A DNA stretch of 64,000 bases from Patiria pectinifera (taxonomy: Eukaryota > Echinodermata > Asteroidea > Valvatida > Asterinidae), in contig CM057138.1 of assembly GCA_029964075.1 (NCBI GenBank), positions 7,062,932 through 7,126,931 on the forward strand, in the 5' to 3' direction. Below the pieces are notes generated by a model. That model saw nothing but the letters and a program-made list of their open reading frames with translations. It did no database searches and was not told the DNA's origin. Numbering within the stretch: position 1 is the stretch's first letter; the number at the start of each line of letters is the position of its first letter. The position numbers and the translations under genes were made by a program. Shown piece by piece: positions 21,843 to 34,533 of this stretch.

Positions 21843-24800
21843 GTTGCTCCCTGCTCGTGCGAAGGGAGCCGTAGATAAACCAGCACTGGGCATGCGCAAG
21901 CTGCCATTTTGGACCATCCTGCACTCGCAGCACATAGGCCTGTCTATTGTAATGTGACGTTAAAACATCAGATTGTTTTTAAATGAAGAGGCTGGAGAGG
22001 CATGTTAGTGATAAAGTAGACAACTGGTCTATTTATAGATATCGGATGCCTCAGACTGTTTTAGTATACAGTGTTTAATAGAAGAAAATCGTCTGTGAAG
22101 GGCAAAAACCCAATATTGAAAAGACAATCGATGTTTAAGAAAATTTAACCTGACATGCTTAAGCGTTCGCTCGCATTTTCATTAAGTAGCCTAAGCCTTT
22201 TTTTTCCGAAAAAAAATCGACCCTTTGACATTCTGTGTTTTGGTGTGATTAAAACAAGTCGGAAAACGTCTATATAGTTTCGATTTCACATTTGCACAGT
22301 GCCCTTTTACCATAAGACCATTTCATTGGCGTATATCCCTGTATTCTCCAATGCTTCGTAACACCGTCAATAATTGGTTAGAGCAATCACACCTGATTAC
22401 CAATTAGGTTCCTACTGAGCGACCTGTCTGCTTGCCTAGCGGCGCTTCTGTCGGCACTCACACCGCTAATTTTCTCGTATGTCTTTCACACTTATCGAGC
22501 CCAGCTCTGACATTGGCGGCACACTTGCGTTGTCTGCGTGGCTGCAGAATAACGACACACGCAAAAGCTCACTCTCGATGTGCGCGCTTTGCTCAAGCTC
22601 AGCCTCTTGGCAAAAATGTTTTCGACAAACACAAACTCGCAGTACCCGCGCTAGAATGTCCGTTCAACCTTTTGATGTCCTGGGCCAATTACCCAATACA
22701 AATGATCAGGGGACTTTGTACACTTAACGCCAATACAAAGCCATTCTCCTGGTCACATGTCTTACATTTACGAGAAAAAAAAATTGAGGAAAAAACAGTT
22801 TGTGTACGAGGCAGCGATTTTTCGCCTCGCCTTTATGCGTAATTAATTCCAGCAGTGAATACAGTCATCGCATTTTTAGCAAGCCGTCAACATAAGACTG
22901 GCGCCAAAATGCATATCACGTCAGTGACAATTCACCGTGTGACATGACATTATGTATCAGGTCCCACCCATACTAGTTTTCGACTTACAGATGTGGTGAT
23001 CTTAGCGCACACGCCTAGCCTTCGAAGCAACTGTTTGAAAAGAAACATGATGCATGACTGGAATGACGACCTGCGCTCCAACGGCTCAATTTATGGACCG
23101 AAATGTCGTACCCGAAATTCAAATCACCCGGACAAAAGTACCCCCTTAACGGTTCCAGTGACCTGTTGTGTTTGTTGCCTTCCAATGTTCGTATCATGAT
23201 CGCATTATGGAACTTGGAAGTCGAATTGTATGATGGGAGGTGTCAAAATAATGTTGGTTTTTTTTTCTTAAGGCCTTTGACGCTGGGTAGTTATGACGGG
23301 AAACTTGGGTTCACTTTGCCTTAGAGCGAGTTAAATGAAATATATGTGGTAAATATTCAATCCAGAAGACGGAGAGCCTGATGTTTAATTTAGGCATTGA
23401 TGGGGAAGTTGTTTTTAAACTCCTGTGACAGTTTTGTCACATATGCCACATGCATACCAGTAGGCCGATTCACAAAAGTGCAAAGGGAACGCGACTATTC
23501 TTAATTTGTAAATTAGAGAAAAACTGTTTTAAGGGGAACAAGCGTATAAGGAGGACTAGCGCACGTTGCCTGCCTGTTTGTGTTACTCTCTTGGCGATGG
23601 CCATGCGAGGAATTAGAAGCACTACATTCCAAATATTGACAGTTGTAAACTTAATCTCGTCTGTAAAATGTCAGTCGGAAGCATGTCAGAGGACGCAGCC
23701 GTGACTGGTTTGATCCAGCATGAACCGGATTAGTCCAGATAGATCCACTTTCTGTCAGTCCGGTAGCTCCTCGATATCAAGCATGTGTGCACAAGGACAC
23801 ATTACGACCGCAATCTATGTCTCAATCAAAGTGAATCGGAGAGAGAACGTCAGTTTAGGGACTGTTGATGTATTATTTTAAATTCTTAGCAAACAGTAAT
23901 CGGATAATGGAATATACTTGAGGACAAGGGTCGCAATTGATTCGGGGAAGATACATAGGCCTATGGGATGAAATCAAAGCTGCAGGGAGGTTTAGGAATA
24001 AGGTCACTTGTGTATGAATCAGTGATAGGATAGGCCTACTATTTTATTTACTAGGGGTCGATCTGTATCTATCTGTGCAAAGTCGCATCCGCAGCCTGGG
24101 GCTCTGAGACTGAGAGTGATTCCTCGGCTGTGTACTTTATGACACTCAGCCAAATGCAGGAATCCGTTCCGGTTAGTCTTGTTGGCGACCTGGCACCCTT
24201 CGTAGATGGCTTCCGGCGGAAATGCCGGGCACGTAGAGCCGTTTCGCCCCGTCGGCTGCCTACGCTTTACAGGGGCTGGAGGACTACTTGCAGGCTCCGG
24301 GGAGTAACATCGTGTTAAATATCGCCTTGGGCCTCGGTTGAATTCGGCGCTACTTTTATTAATGATGCGAGGGGCACACACTCGACTTAGAGGAAAAAAA
24401 ATATCCCAGGAAACAAGCGGGAAGACACTCCACACTATACTGACACATATGCCCAAGATAAGAACCTGCGTGTCTCTGTGCCACTTAGCCCTTACGTGTT
24501 GAAGCAATCAGGCCAACAGAACGTGGCAATTAAAACAGAATTACGGGCAAATTTCATGCCAGCTTTTCGCCCGACCGATTTAATGTCGTCTCCATCTGTT
24601 TGGTTCGTCTTTACCGTTAGCAAGTGGGGTCCGTACAGCGCGGTGCACGCATGCATGCCTAGCCGACCTAGTCTGCGTCCCTGGCTGGCTTGAAGGCCCC
24701 GCTGGTAGAGTACTCATGTTACGGACCACTGAGTATATGTCACGGCTGACAGCGGGCCCAGATGCGAGTCCGAGTGGGTGTTTCCCCGCGCCGAAGCCCC

Positions 24801-25316
24801 GATGGTGCGCCCGACTGCTTGCCCCTTCCCATCTGGTGCCCGGCGTGTCCAGCAGGGGCAGATTATTTCACCACACAAGGCAGTTCGGAACTTATTTTGG
24901 AAATAAAATCGTATTAAAACAGCGGGGTTTTTCTCGTTTGCTCGGAAAAATGCAGACAATAAAACTGACCGAGAAAGTGCCCGTAACCCACCGCTGGTTG
25001 AATCCTAGCTCTATGGTTGATGGTTGAATCAAGAGGGATGATTTTTGTGTTGTGTGGTCCTGTTGTGTTGTGTGGTACAGCGCTTAAATAAGACATAGGA
25101 TTTCACAAAATGTAATAAGCCATGCACAACTTTTACGCTATTTATATTACATTTTTTGGGGGGGGGGCTAGCCTAAATTTTATTTTTAGTCACAGCACAT
25201 GCAAAGACATGATGACCCGATTTGGATACACTCGATTTGGATGTGAAGGCGTGACCCGTATTTTGAGCTCAACTCAAGAAAAAGCGTCGAGTTCCACCAG
25301 TGCTTTCACTATGGTG
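21843..25316. other. Unassigned non-coding DNA
   Basis: About 3.5 kb with no recognised gene. The minus-strand frame at 24019-24507 (162 codons) has a hydrophobic stretch and several cysteines but no ATG, so it could only be an internal exon. ATG frames near 22432-22842 resemble nothing known. 24200-24310 and 24740-24870 are GC-rich. Confidence 0.4.
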
Positions 25317-25319
25317 TTA

Positions 25320-26111
25320 AGCCCCTGTCACACTTGTCCGAATCGTCACTCCGTTCATGTTCCGAGTAAAACATTGTGGATTCGGTGTTTAATCGGTTTA
25401 AACTGAACTCAAACGGATTTCCCTCGGTTTTCCTCCGTTTTCCAACGCTATATACTCGTGTACGTTCGGTGATGCACTGAGGAACTCGGAGAAATTATTG
25501 AACCTGTTTAATAATTTCTCCGAATTGTCGCGGCAACCTCAATACGGACGGTATCCGGTATACACACGGAATATGCACGGAATGCACGGAATACACTGTA
25601 CTCATTCGTTGCCTTTCGTTGCAATGCGGAATAGGTACGGAAGAGTACGGAACAGGCCTCCGATTCCGATCGATAACCGTATGTATTCAGAGTTCATTCC
25701 GAACCCACACCATTGTAATGCCGATCAAAAAACGGACGCACCGACTTTGATGTCACTTTATCCGATGATATACCGCATTACCACGATGTAATTCGGTGAA
25801 CAATTCGGTGCATATTCTTTGCAACCGGAGACGAACGGAATATAAACGGAATGTTCGGAAAGCGGTCGGTCTTGAGATCAATGAATTTTTCAAAGTTTGG
25901 CATGTCCGGTGATGATCGGAGAGGTTCTGAATATAGACGGGTTGCAATCGGAATAGCAACTTATTAGATCCGGAATAAGACCGGATTATGATCGGTGTAT
26001 TTTCATTTCTGGCTGGTTTTTTGACATTTCTCTCCGAACGTGTCCGAATTAATAATATTTCAGATCGGTTTATGAACGGAATTATAGATTCGGACAAGTG
26101 TGACAGGGGCT
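25320..26111. mobile_element. Harbinger-like MITE 3
   Basis: Perfect terminal inverted repeat AGCCCCTGTCACACTTGTCC continuing to GAATC. Flanks are TTA (25317-25319) and TCA (26112-26114), one mismatch from a TTA duplication. The interior is crowded with CGGAAT/ATTCCG words that echo the TCCGAAT in the ends. Its outermost 14 bp match MITE 2, but the interiors are unrelated. Confidence 0.88.
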
Positions 26112-26114
26112 TCA

Positions 26115-29100
26115 AACAGAACCTGTACAGTGAGCGCTTATGTAATGCTAAACGAACGCAAGCTACGAGGCAGCGCAGTCAACTGGCCACTATAGGTTGA
26201 CTTCGGATAAGAGGGATTATTTTAAGGGTGCGATTCAGACTGACACACGATTCTCTCTCTCTTATAACTGCAAAGTACATAGCTCGTCTTTCGTGATAAG
26301 TTCTGCATATCTTGCCTAATTCAATGATGACTAACATTTTGTTCTTGCCACAAAAGCGCGTGCGTTTATCCATAAGGCGTCAAGTACTTGTCTAGTCGAT
26401 CTGTACGCATTAATTGAATTGATGTATTGATTTGTTTCATATCATCACATAATTTGTAGAGGTCTATATAATTTTTACAAATTCGTATGTAGAATAACAA
26501 AAAAAAATGATTACAAGACAAGAGAATGTACTCGACTAAACAGCAAAGGAATAAATTTACAAATAAAAACGTAAAATTCACCCCCTCCAAAAACAAATAT
26601 ATTAAAATTTACTATAGATAAAATATTTTTCCTCAGCCGACCAATTAGCATTCTTACAGAATTTAACAATTCTGGTTGACCGTCGAATGTTGTTTGTTTC
26701 GCAGGGGTTTGAATATTACGTCCAAAAACAAGCACTAAATAATTAAAAGCTACACAGGAGTTGTTAATTAACAAGCAACGACCATGAACGTGCGTGTCTT
26801 TAATGCGTTTTTCTTTTAAATTGTCATTTCTCATGTAACATAAGACAACATGTTCCAAGAATGAAGAAATGCAGACACGCCAAACCGTCATGCGCACATA
26901 AGCTCACATGGCTTCAACATTTGAAATTAAAAAAGCAGAGAATGTTATACCATGCATGAAAGGCAATGACAATGTGATAGATTACTGTCGTTTTATACTT
27001 GATAGATTTTAATAACCGTCTCCTAGAAAGAAGTCGGAGGAGGTATTATAATTAGTGTCCCAAGTTATGAGGTCAGTTGAGTCTTTCCCTCTCTGCATAT
27101 ATCGCCTTCATGCCCGAGTCGTCGCTCTGTTGACCATGGGTACCGGCGCGGTACGGAGCCCGCTCGCTAAACTTGGCTAAGAAAAACACGGCACCAAATT
27201 GTTCCTTGGAAAGGCTGTAAGTGTCATTATTATCCGCCTGATTGCCTCGAGTATTGCAGTGTCCTGCAGAGAGCTGGCAAGAAACTACAGCGCCTCATCA
27301 GCTCCAGTCTGTCAGACGACGATTTGTTCTGAAATATTAATATTTGTGTGGCTCTTGTCTGGTGTGCAGGTCCCCCCCCCCCCCTGTTCACCAGCACGCG
27401 CGAAGCAAAATGATCATTGTCACCCAACTGAGACCGCCATAAAGTGTCTTATCGTCTGTCCGTATGGCGAACTTGCTTCCAAGTCATCAGGCCAAAATTC
27501 TCGCCACATCTGGATAATTTGCCTTTTCTGTAGACGTGGTATTTGGTGATATTTGTTTGGCTAAACGTCCTCATAACAATCAATGGACTTATTTCATTGC
27601 GTTGTTAAGCACAGAGATTTGCCTCAGCAGAAGAAAGACAAAGACAAAGAGAGCAATTCCGCCCCCACAACAAAAGACCGCCTTTTTATTCGGTAATCAA
27701 ACCAGAAGAGGAGTTAAGACACCTTTTTTTAATCGATGCGAAACATCCCCTTTTCTTCGAGGAGACTTGAGATATAAATATAAAGAATATAGTAAAATTG
27801 GGGGAAACGCCCCAAGCGTCAAATGGGGTCCAGCACGCCCCCCCCCCCCATTCGCTACGGCCCCATATTGGTGAACCGCCCCTCCCCATTTGGAAAATAT
27901 ATCTAGATCCGTCACTGTACCGAGGGGTCTTAAGTTTCTGGATCATGGTAGAATTTGAAACGGATGAGGAAATTTGTGACGTAGAATATCTTAAAGCATA
28001 ATTATTGATGGTGATATTGCAATTGTCCTTGCCCCATTATGAATCAGAACAAACTCATCCTTTGAAAATTGAGCTCTCCCTCTGAAACCTGTTTTTTCCC
28101 CCTCTTAAAATTAACCAAAACATTAAGCTATTTTGTCTTCGAGCCGGTGAAACTATCTACCGTCTCAGTAGACGCGTTGGCGTCACGCGCAGGCACAGCG
28201 CCGTGACATCGCCGGGCCAAACGCGGCCCGTTTCACACCTCCGACCTGGCCGGCTCACACCCGCCGTTAATTCTTGCCCGTTACCTGATCTCCCACTATT
28301 CGCTCTTCGCGCTAGTCGCTTTGCCGAAAGTGAAACATTAGCGGGATCCGATAATTTGCCCGTTTAAGCAGCGCCGGGGTCTGACTTTTAAACCGGTGGG
28401 TAAGGTTCTTTTTTACCCATCGGTTCCTCCAGGGAGGTTGGAGCGCGCGTGTAGCAACTCGGAGGCTCACCTGAGGGACCCACTGCCCGTGAGAGTCGGG
28501 ATGCTATTTCCTCACCATACCATCCCATTCTCGACTCGAAACTCCACCGGGGAATCACCTATAATTAGCTTGATTAATTAAACATCGGGCAGTCTCGTAG
28601 CCTTAGCGTGTCGCAGTCTATCATTTCAAACAGGCAAACCTGCCATGCAGTGTTTGTATTTGATGTTTTTCTCTTCTCGCGTGCCTGATCGGCAACCTCA
28701 AGACGTTTAAGTTGACCTCTGCGACTGATTTCCTGTCGGTGTTGCACTGTCGAAATACCCTGGTGTGCCATTTCTATTACCATCAGTCCTATACTGGTGC
28801 CTTGTTCTATAAAGTATTGAGTAGCATTCCTTCATTCTGTTACCAAGGAAAGAGTTGTTTCCATTTTGTTATTGGAGAGTAATAGGCTCAATTACATAAT
28901 ACGGGGGGAAAATGCCAGACTGAAAGTATCAGCCTGACAGTGTCATCGAGCCATGCAGGTTGAATTGAAAGCTTTTGAAACTCACAATAGAACTGGCATC
29001 AATTATACTGATTTTATAATGTACTATCACTAGTCTAAGAATGTATACCAATAGAACAATTTAAAGTGAAAGAAGCTTTATTAATAGATCTGACACAAAA

Positions 29101-29319
29101 AGAATGAACCCCAACAGAATCACCCGTAGGCCCTATATCTTGTACGATTGGCACTGACATAAAAAAAATGACAGATTTGAAATGTAGCTCACTTGGGCAA
29201 TTTTAGAGGTCTATAAAATAAATAGTAATTTCATCTCACAGTAATCGGCATACTTACATTTCTTTGGCAGTGAACAATTCCCACGTGACGTGTAGAAAAT
29301 CTATAAGCAGACACACATA
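26115..29319. other. Unassigned non-coding DNA with a GC-rich patch
   Basis: No gene recognised. 26370-27000 is AT-rich. Two long C runs occur at 27372-27384 and 27838-27849. 28140-28560 is GC-rich, without recognisable repeats, and is a possible conserved regulatory block. Confidence 0.4.
27795..27917. mobile_element. Possible end of a hAT-like repeat
   Basis: The end CTAGATCCGTCACTG (reverse strand CAGTGACGGATCTAG) has the CAGTG tip and GGATC word common to one class of invertebrate hAT-derived repeats. No matching left end or target duplication was found. Confidence 0.3.
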
Positions 29320-30917
29320 GGGTGTGATCGATTAGCTTCTCTGTGTATACACGGTGATTACACCCGAAGCCATCAAATGTGACTAATCGAACGCTACTGT
29401 GTATTCGCCTAGCATTTTCGGAAAAATAAGGTCAAAGGTTGTGGCGGGGTGAGACTTTCAAATGCAAACACACCAGGCACACTGTCGTCTGCTCCACTGG
29501 TAAACTTGCTTTTATCATTGCAACCAGATTAATAATATTATTGCTGAAATCGGAAGATAATATGCTCTCAAATTTTGATCAACACAGTTAATACTTGGGA
29601 ATATCTATGTCAATCTTCCATGCATTGTACTTAATTCGCATCCAAGTTCCCGCCATCTTCAATATGGCTAGCAACGTCATTGCACCCGGGCGCGATTTTT
29701 TTTCCCATACCACACGCTCTCTAGTATATATAGATTTATGCTGGAGGGCCCTATTTATGCAATAATATAATGTTTAAAACAACCACGTCGATCGAGTCAC
29801 TGCTGTAGTGTAGTGGATACCACAGTGGATGGGTTTTTTTTTTTTGTAATTTCTTCGTCTTTTACTTCATTTTTTTCTCTTAAAAATGTTTGTCATTCAC
29901 TTGGAACATTTCTCTTTTACCAATATGTGGTTTGGAGGATTTTTTTCAAGGGAAAATAAATTCCGAGAACCTGACTTGCAACTCAACGTACTTCGAAATA
30001 CGCCCATATGCATGTGTACAGAAAAAAAGGCGTACGAAAAAAAATATCTCCACCCGGGCAGCCACCGTACCAGAGACTCGCGAGCTGGGGCAGTGGCAGT
30101 GTTAATGTTGTAGACCTCGTCACAGTACTCAACTCGAGTAGTTTTTGAGAATATACATGTATACTCGTACTCGCACTCGTATAAGGACTTTAGGAAAAAT
30201 CGCGTATGCCTAACAAGGTTTGGTTATCATGCAGTCTTGCTCAAAAGTAGTCATTCATGTTGGGAATTGGTGATAAGTTTCCACTTATTACTTGAGAGTT
30301 GAATTGTATTTACTTCATGGGTAGGCCTTCTCCATAAAGTACTCGTTCTCTAAAGTCCATGTACTCGTACTTGGCGGAACAATTTTGAAAGTGGGGGCCG
30401 AAGCACCGCCAGTGCCGGCTGGCCTTTGGGAATTCGAAAACACCGGGCGGACCTTAACCTTATTCATCGATAGGGGTGCCCTTTTACAAAAGTACGCTAT
30501 TTTGAGACCTACCAAGAGTGTGGGGGGGGCATGCCCCCAGTGGAAAAAGTGGAGGGGCCAATGGTGGAGGGGTCAATGCCCCCCCCCCTTCCCCCGGTTC
30601 TGCCGCCAGTGTTTGTACTCGGAGGTCCCAAGTACTCGTACTTGGTAACCAAGTACTCGATGTCTATAAGTACGTACTTTGCTTCACAAAACTTGTAGCC
30701 GAATGTCTAGGTAGGCTTGGGAACCTGTACTCGATCTCAAGGGTCAAAGTACTGGGATGTGAGTGGTACTCAATAGCTCGCGGATAAAAGTACTCGACTA
30801 CATCACTGAGTAGTGTGGGTTGACACCGGGGCAGACACAAGTATCACGTGATGACTAATCGAACCCTCACGTGTAAGTTTTACTCATATCACACGTGCAA
30901 ACTAATCGAACGCACCC
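29320..30917. mobile_element. TIR element with GATTAG / CTAATCGAACG ends, nested insertions inside
   Basis: The left end GGGTGTGATCGATTAG is mirrored by CTAATCGAACGCACCC at 30902-30917. A second inward copy of the motif exists on each side (about 29382 and 30856). About 0.7 kb of the interior appears to be a later insertion. No target duplication or transposase found. Confidence 0.55.
30092..30805. mobile_element. Degenerate hAT-like element, nested
   Basis: The left end CAGTGTTAATGTTGTAG and the reverse-strand right end CAGTGATGTAGTCGAGTAC share the hAT CAGTG tip. Both arms carry repeated GTACTCGTACT / CTCGAGTA words. The flanking octamers agree at only 5 of 8 positions, so this is an old copy. 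A GC-rich segment at about 30395-30612 ending in GGTTCTGCCGCCAGTG may be a further insertion. Confidence 0.5.
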
Positions 30918-31179
30918 AAACCCAAAAGCTGACCGCCGGCAGACACCACCTGTAGGATGGCCTATATGTGATCACACTGTAGAGAATGTGCGTAGACATC
31001 AGCAATTTGACGATCATTATACCTTGCCTCAGCCAAATTCCTGTTGAAACAGTATTTCATTCAAACTGATCAGAAAACAGAGGAGAATATTTTGATGACC
31101 TCAAAAAGTTTCTGGTTGTAGACTGTAGTACCCGCTGCTATTATCAGATTAATTTTGATCTAGCCAGCCGACCCTAGTG

Positions 31180-31262
31180 AGCTCGGTGATCGAGTGGTAC
31201 ATTTACGGCTCCACTAGTTAGCAGGGAGTCGTGGATTCGAGCCCTGTTCGAGTAGGCTCGTG
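31180..31262 (+). mobile_element. tRNA-derived SINE head or tRNA-like fragment
   Basis: An A-box-like TGATCGAGTGG (31187-31197) and B box GGATTCGAGCC (31233-31243) are spaced like Pol III internal promoters. The acceptor and T stems do not pair properly, so it is not a functional tRNA gene. No (ATT)n tail follows. Confidence 0.5.
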
Positions 31263-31854
31263 ATTTTTTTTCTCACAAGTCTTTCGACAACCCTGAGTAA
31301 ACATTGTTTATGAAGTTACGTTGGAGAAAGACAATGACAATGTTTTGCCAATTAAATGAACAGCAATCCTAAAACACTCAAGAAGCATATCGTAAGTTTG
31401 AGTAGGCCTATTTAAAAAAAAAAAAAATAGTTCGACGAAAAAAAAATTGAAATCTTACTGTTTTCAGTATACGGGGTTTCATTGAGGTCCAATTAAAAGT
31501 GAAATCCCCTTCATTATGAAAAGGTGCCGCGCGTTAAGCATAAGAGTAAGTAAACCCCCTTTCTAATTAGTCTCATATCCAAAAGGGAAATTTCTCACAT
31601 TCTTGACATCACATCGTAATCGTGTAGAAGTCCACTTGTTATTTTATGAAGGGGCTATGATGGAGAATTTTAGAGGGTTGTGTCGTGGAGGGCAACATCT
31701 GAACCTTCGCTGTATCCCAACTCTTTTAGCGATATATCATTTTTCTTCCGTTACCTATTTTCCTGGAATCAATATCACCAGAATGTGGCCTCTTTGGTGC
31801 ATGTTAATTTAGATGAAAACAAAGATGCCATCAGACACAAAACGGAGCGTCGCA
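31263..31854. other. Unassigned non-coding DNA
   Basis: A and T runs at 31413-31448; nothing else recognised. Confidence 0.5.
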
Positions 31855-32767
31855 TGTGGGTCCGTGTACATACCGTCCAATCAGTTACCGTTTGAAAATT
31901 GTCAAAAGAAAAATGAAAAACGAACCCTTTACCGTTTACCCTATTATTATCTTGGTACAGAAACAGAAAACGGAAATCGTTTACCAATTACTGTTTATGC
32001 GTCTGAAAAACGAAAACAGAAAAACAAACCGTGTTTTACCGTTTAGCGTTTTTGAATCTGTAAAACAGAAAAAAAGAAAAAGCAAACCCTTTTCCATTTT
32101 TGTTTTTGAATTTTGAACTGAAAAATGAAAAAGCAAACCCTTTACCAATGTTTGTTTTTGAAATTTTGAAAAGAAAAAAGAAAAAAGAAAACCCTTTACC
32201 AATTTTTGTTTTTGAATTTTTAAAAAGAAAAAGAAACCCCTTTGCCAATTTTTGTTTTGAAATTTTTGAACAAAAAAAAGAAAAAGCAAACTCTTTACCA
32301 GTTACCGTTTTTGAATTTTAAAAAGAAACAAAGGAAAAACAAACCCTTTATCGTACACCGTTTTGGAGTCTGTGTTAAGAAAAAGGGACAACGCATCGAG
32401 TTACAGCATTCCGTTTTTGATGCGTACAAAACAAAATCATCAATCGTTTTCCTTTGTATACAATTAACATTATGTAAATAAACGCAGCACACTCATATCT
32501 GTTTCATTTTGTTTCACTGAAACACAAACAACTAAAAACTAAGACAACATTTTCTTTGCCAAAACAAAAACGAAAAACAGGATAATCGAAAAAGGAAAAA
32601 AAACCGAAACCTGTTACTAGTCTAAGCCCAACGAAACCCGAGTGCGGCCGAGTTCGTCAGAAAGTGTTTCCTGTGAAAAAAACTTGTCCACGGGGCTTGG
32701 CGGGAACTCATGCGCGACCATGGATTATGACGGGCATGCACATGTTTACTGTACTTGCTGTAATCTT
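31855..32767 (+). repeat. Left arm of a 2.7-kb inverted repeat
   Basis: Near-exact reverse complement of 33570-34533. The outer part begins GGGTCCGTGTACATACCG. The middle (about 31920-32360) is a tandem series of roughly 45-60 bp A/T-rich units built on AAACCCTTTACCAATTTTTG followed by a TTTTTGAATTTT block and an A-rich block. The inner 80 bp, around GCGCGACCATGGATTATGAC, match the other arm with about one mismatch. Open frames on both strands are repeat translations. Confidence 0.95.
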
Positions 32768-33569
32768 TATTATATATTATTTATATAAAAAAGCAGTACT
32801 ACACCGAGCCCAGGCCTAGGCCCTAGTACTCAAATTATGAACAATAATCTATGCTATGGAGCCTAAATATTATTTTCGAATATGTCATTCCTACACTTTT
32901 TTGATGTGGTTTTGTAGAAAATAACTACAACAAATGATTTAATAGTTTTTATGTAGAGTCTGTTGGAATTGGCAAACCAAATAAAAATGTATGCATGGGT
33001 TTTTTTAGACTGTGATTTAAGTGTGATTATTTTTACAAACCCCAAAAAGGGCAGAACTGATATGATTAAAATGCTGTCAAGTCACATTTGTCAAAATCTT
33101 TTTCATTTGTCATTATTTCAATCAAGGCATGTGGCAATTATGATTTCAAAAATTGTGATATTTGAACATAAATCGAGCAGTATCAATGTGGACCAAACAA
33201 AAATCCAAATTTTAATGAAAATTTCCTATTCAGACTATACGGTCTCCAAAAGAAAAGCGCCCTTGCATATTTTCTAATGCGATTACCTAGGCCCAATAAT
33301 AACAAAATAATTTGTTTTTTTACCTAGGCCTAATAATAACAAAATAATTTGGGGTTTTTTGAAATTTTACTGTAAAACTACAAGTAGGCCTAAAAACAAA
33401 TACGTACCTGAAAAATATGGCTATATCTCATGTCTTCCTCTCTTAAAGAAAGGCGTTTAGTCCCTCTGCACAAAACAAAGTTGTTAATTCCAAACAATTC
33501 TTCACACACGCACACAAAAACAGCACAAAAGTTACTATAATAAGACAAAGTAAAGAAGGGGCCTAAAGA
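32768..33569. other. Spacer (loop) of the inverted repeat
   Basis: About 800 bp, AT-rich, no gene recognised. It contains a tandem duplication of about 37 bp (CCTAGGCCYAATAATAACAA, at 33286 and 33323). Confidence 0.7.
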
Positions 33570-34533
33570 GATTACAGCAAGTACAGTAAACATGTGCATG
33601 CCCGTCATAATCCATGGTCGCGCATGAGTTCCCGCCATGCCCCGTGGACAAGTTTTTTTCACAGGAAACACTTTCTGACGAACTCGGCCGCACTCGGGTT
33701 TCGTTGGGCTTAGACTAGTAACAGGTTTCGTTTTTTTTTTCCTTTTCCGGTTACCCTGTTTTTCGTTTTTGTTTTGGCAAAGAAAATGTTGTCTTAGTTT
33801 TTAGTTGTTTGTGTTTCAGTGAAACAAAATGAAACAGATATGAGTGTGCTGCGTTTATTTACATAATGTTAATTGTATACAAAGGAAAACGATTGATGAT
33901 TTTGTTTTGTACGCATCAAAAACGGAATGCTGTAACTCGATGCGTTGTCCCTTTTTCTTAACGCAGACTCCAAAACGGTGTACGATAAAGGGTTTGTTTT
34001 TCCTTTGTTTCTTTTAAAAATTCAAAAACGGTAACTGGTAAAGGGTTGCTTTTTCTTTTTTTTGTTCAAAAATTTCAAAACAAAAATTGGCAAAGGGGTT
34101 CCTTTTTCTTTTTAAAAATTCAAAAACAAAAAATTGGTAAAGGGTTTGCTTTTTCTTTTTTCTTTTCAAAAATTCAAAAACAAAAATTGGTAAAGGGTTT
34201 GCTTTTTCATTTTTCTTTTCAAAACTTCAAAAACAAACATTGGTAAAGGGTTTGCATTTTCATTTTTCTTTTCAAAACTTCAAAAACAAAAATGGGAAAA
34301 GGGTTTGCTTATTCTTTTTTCTGTTTTACAGATTCAAAAACGCTAAACGGTAAAACACGGTTTGTTTTTCTGTTTTCGTTTTTCAGACGCATAAACAGTA
34401 ACTGGTAAACGATTTCCGTTTTCTGTTTCTGTACCAAGATAATAATAGGGTAAACGGTAAAGGGTTCGTTTTTCATTTTTCTTTTGACAATTTTCAAACG
34501 GTAACTGATTGGACGGTATGTACACGGACCCAT
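33570..34533 (-). repeat. Right arm of a 2.7-kb inverted repeat
   Basis: Inverted copy of 31855-32767. It is about 50 bp longer because the number of AAACCCTTTACC units differs. It ends at CGGACCCATGTGC; homology stops abruptly there. No transposase frame in either arm. Confidence 0.95.

Noticed and set aside
24019-24507. Minus-strand frame of 162 codons with a hydrophobic segment, a dibasic site and cysteines, resembling a secreted peptide precursor
   Set aside because: There is no ATG anywhere in the frame, no family match, and one such frame is expected by chance in 64 kb.
29800-29830. tRNA-like A box (TAGTGTAGTGGATA)
   Set aside because: No B box at the right distance downstream.
31180-31262. 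Functional tRNA gene
   Set aside because: A and B boxes are present but the acceptor and T stems do not pair.
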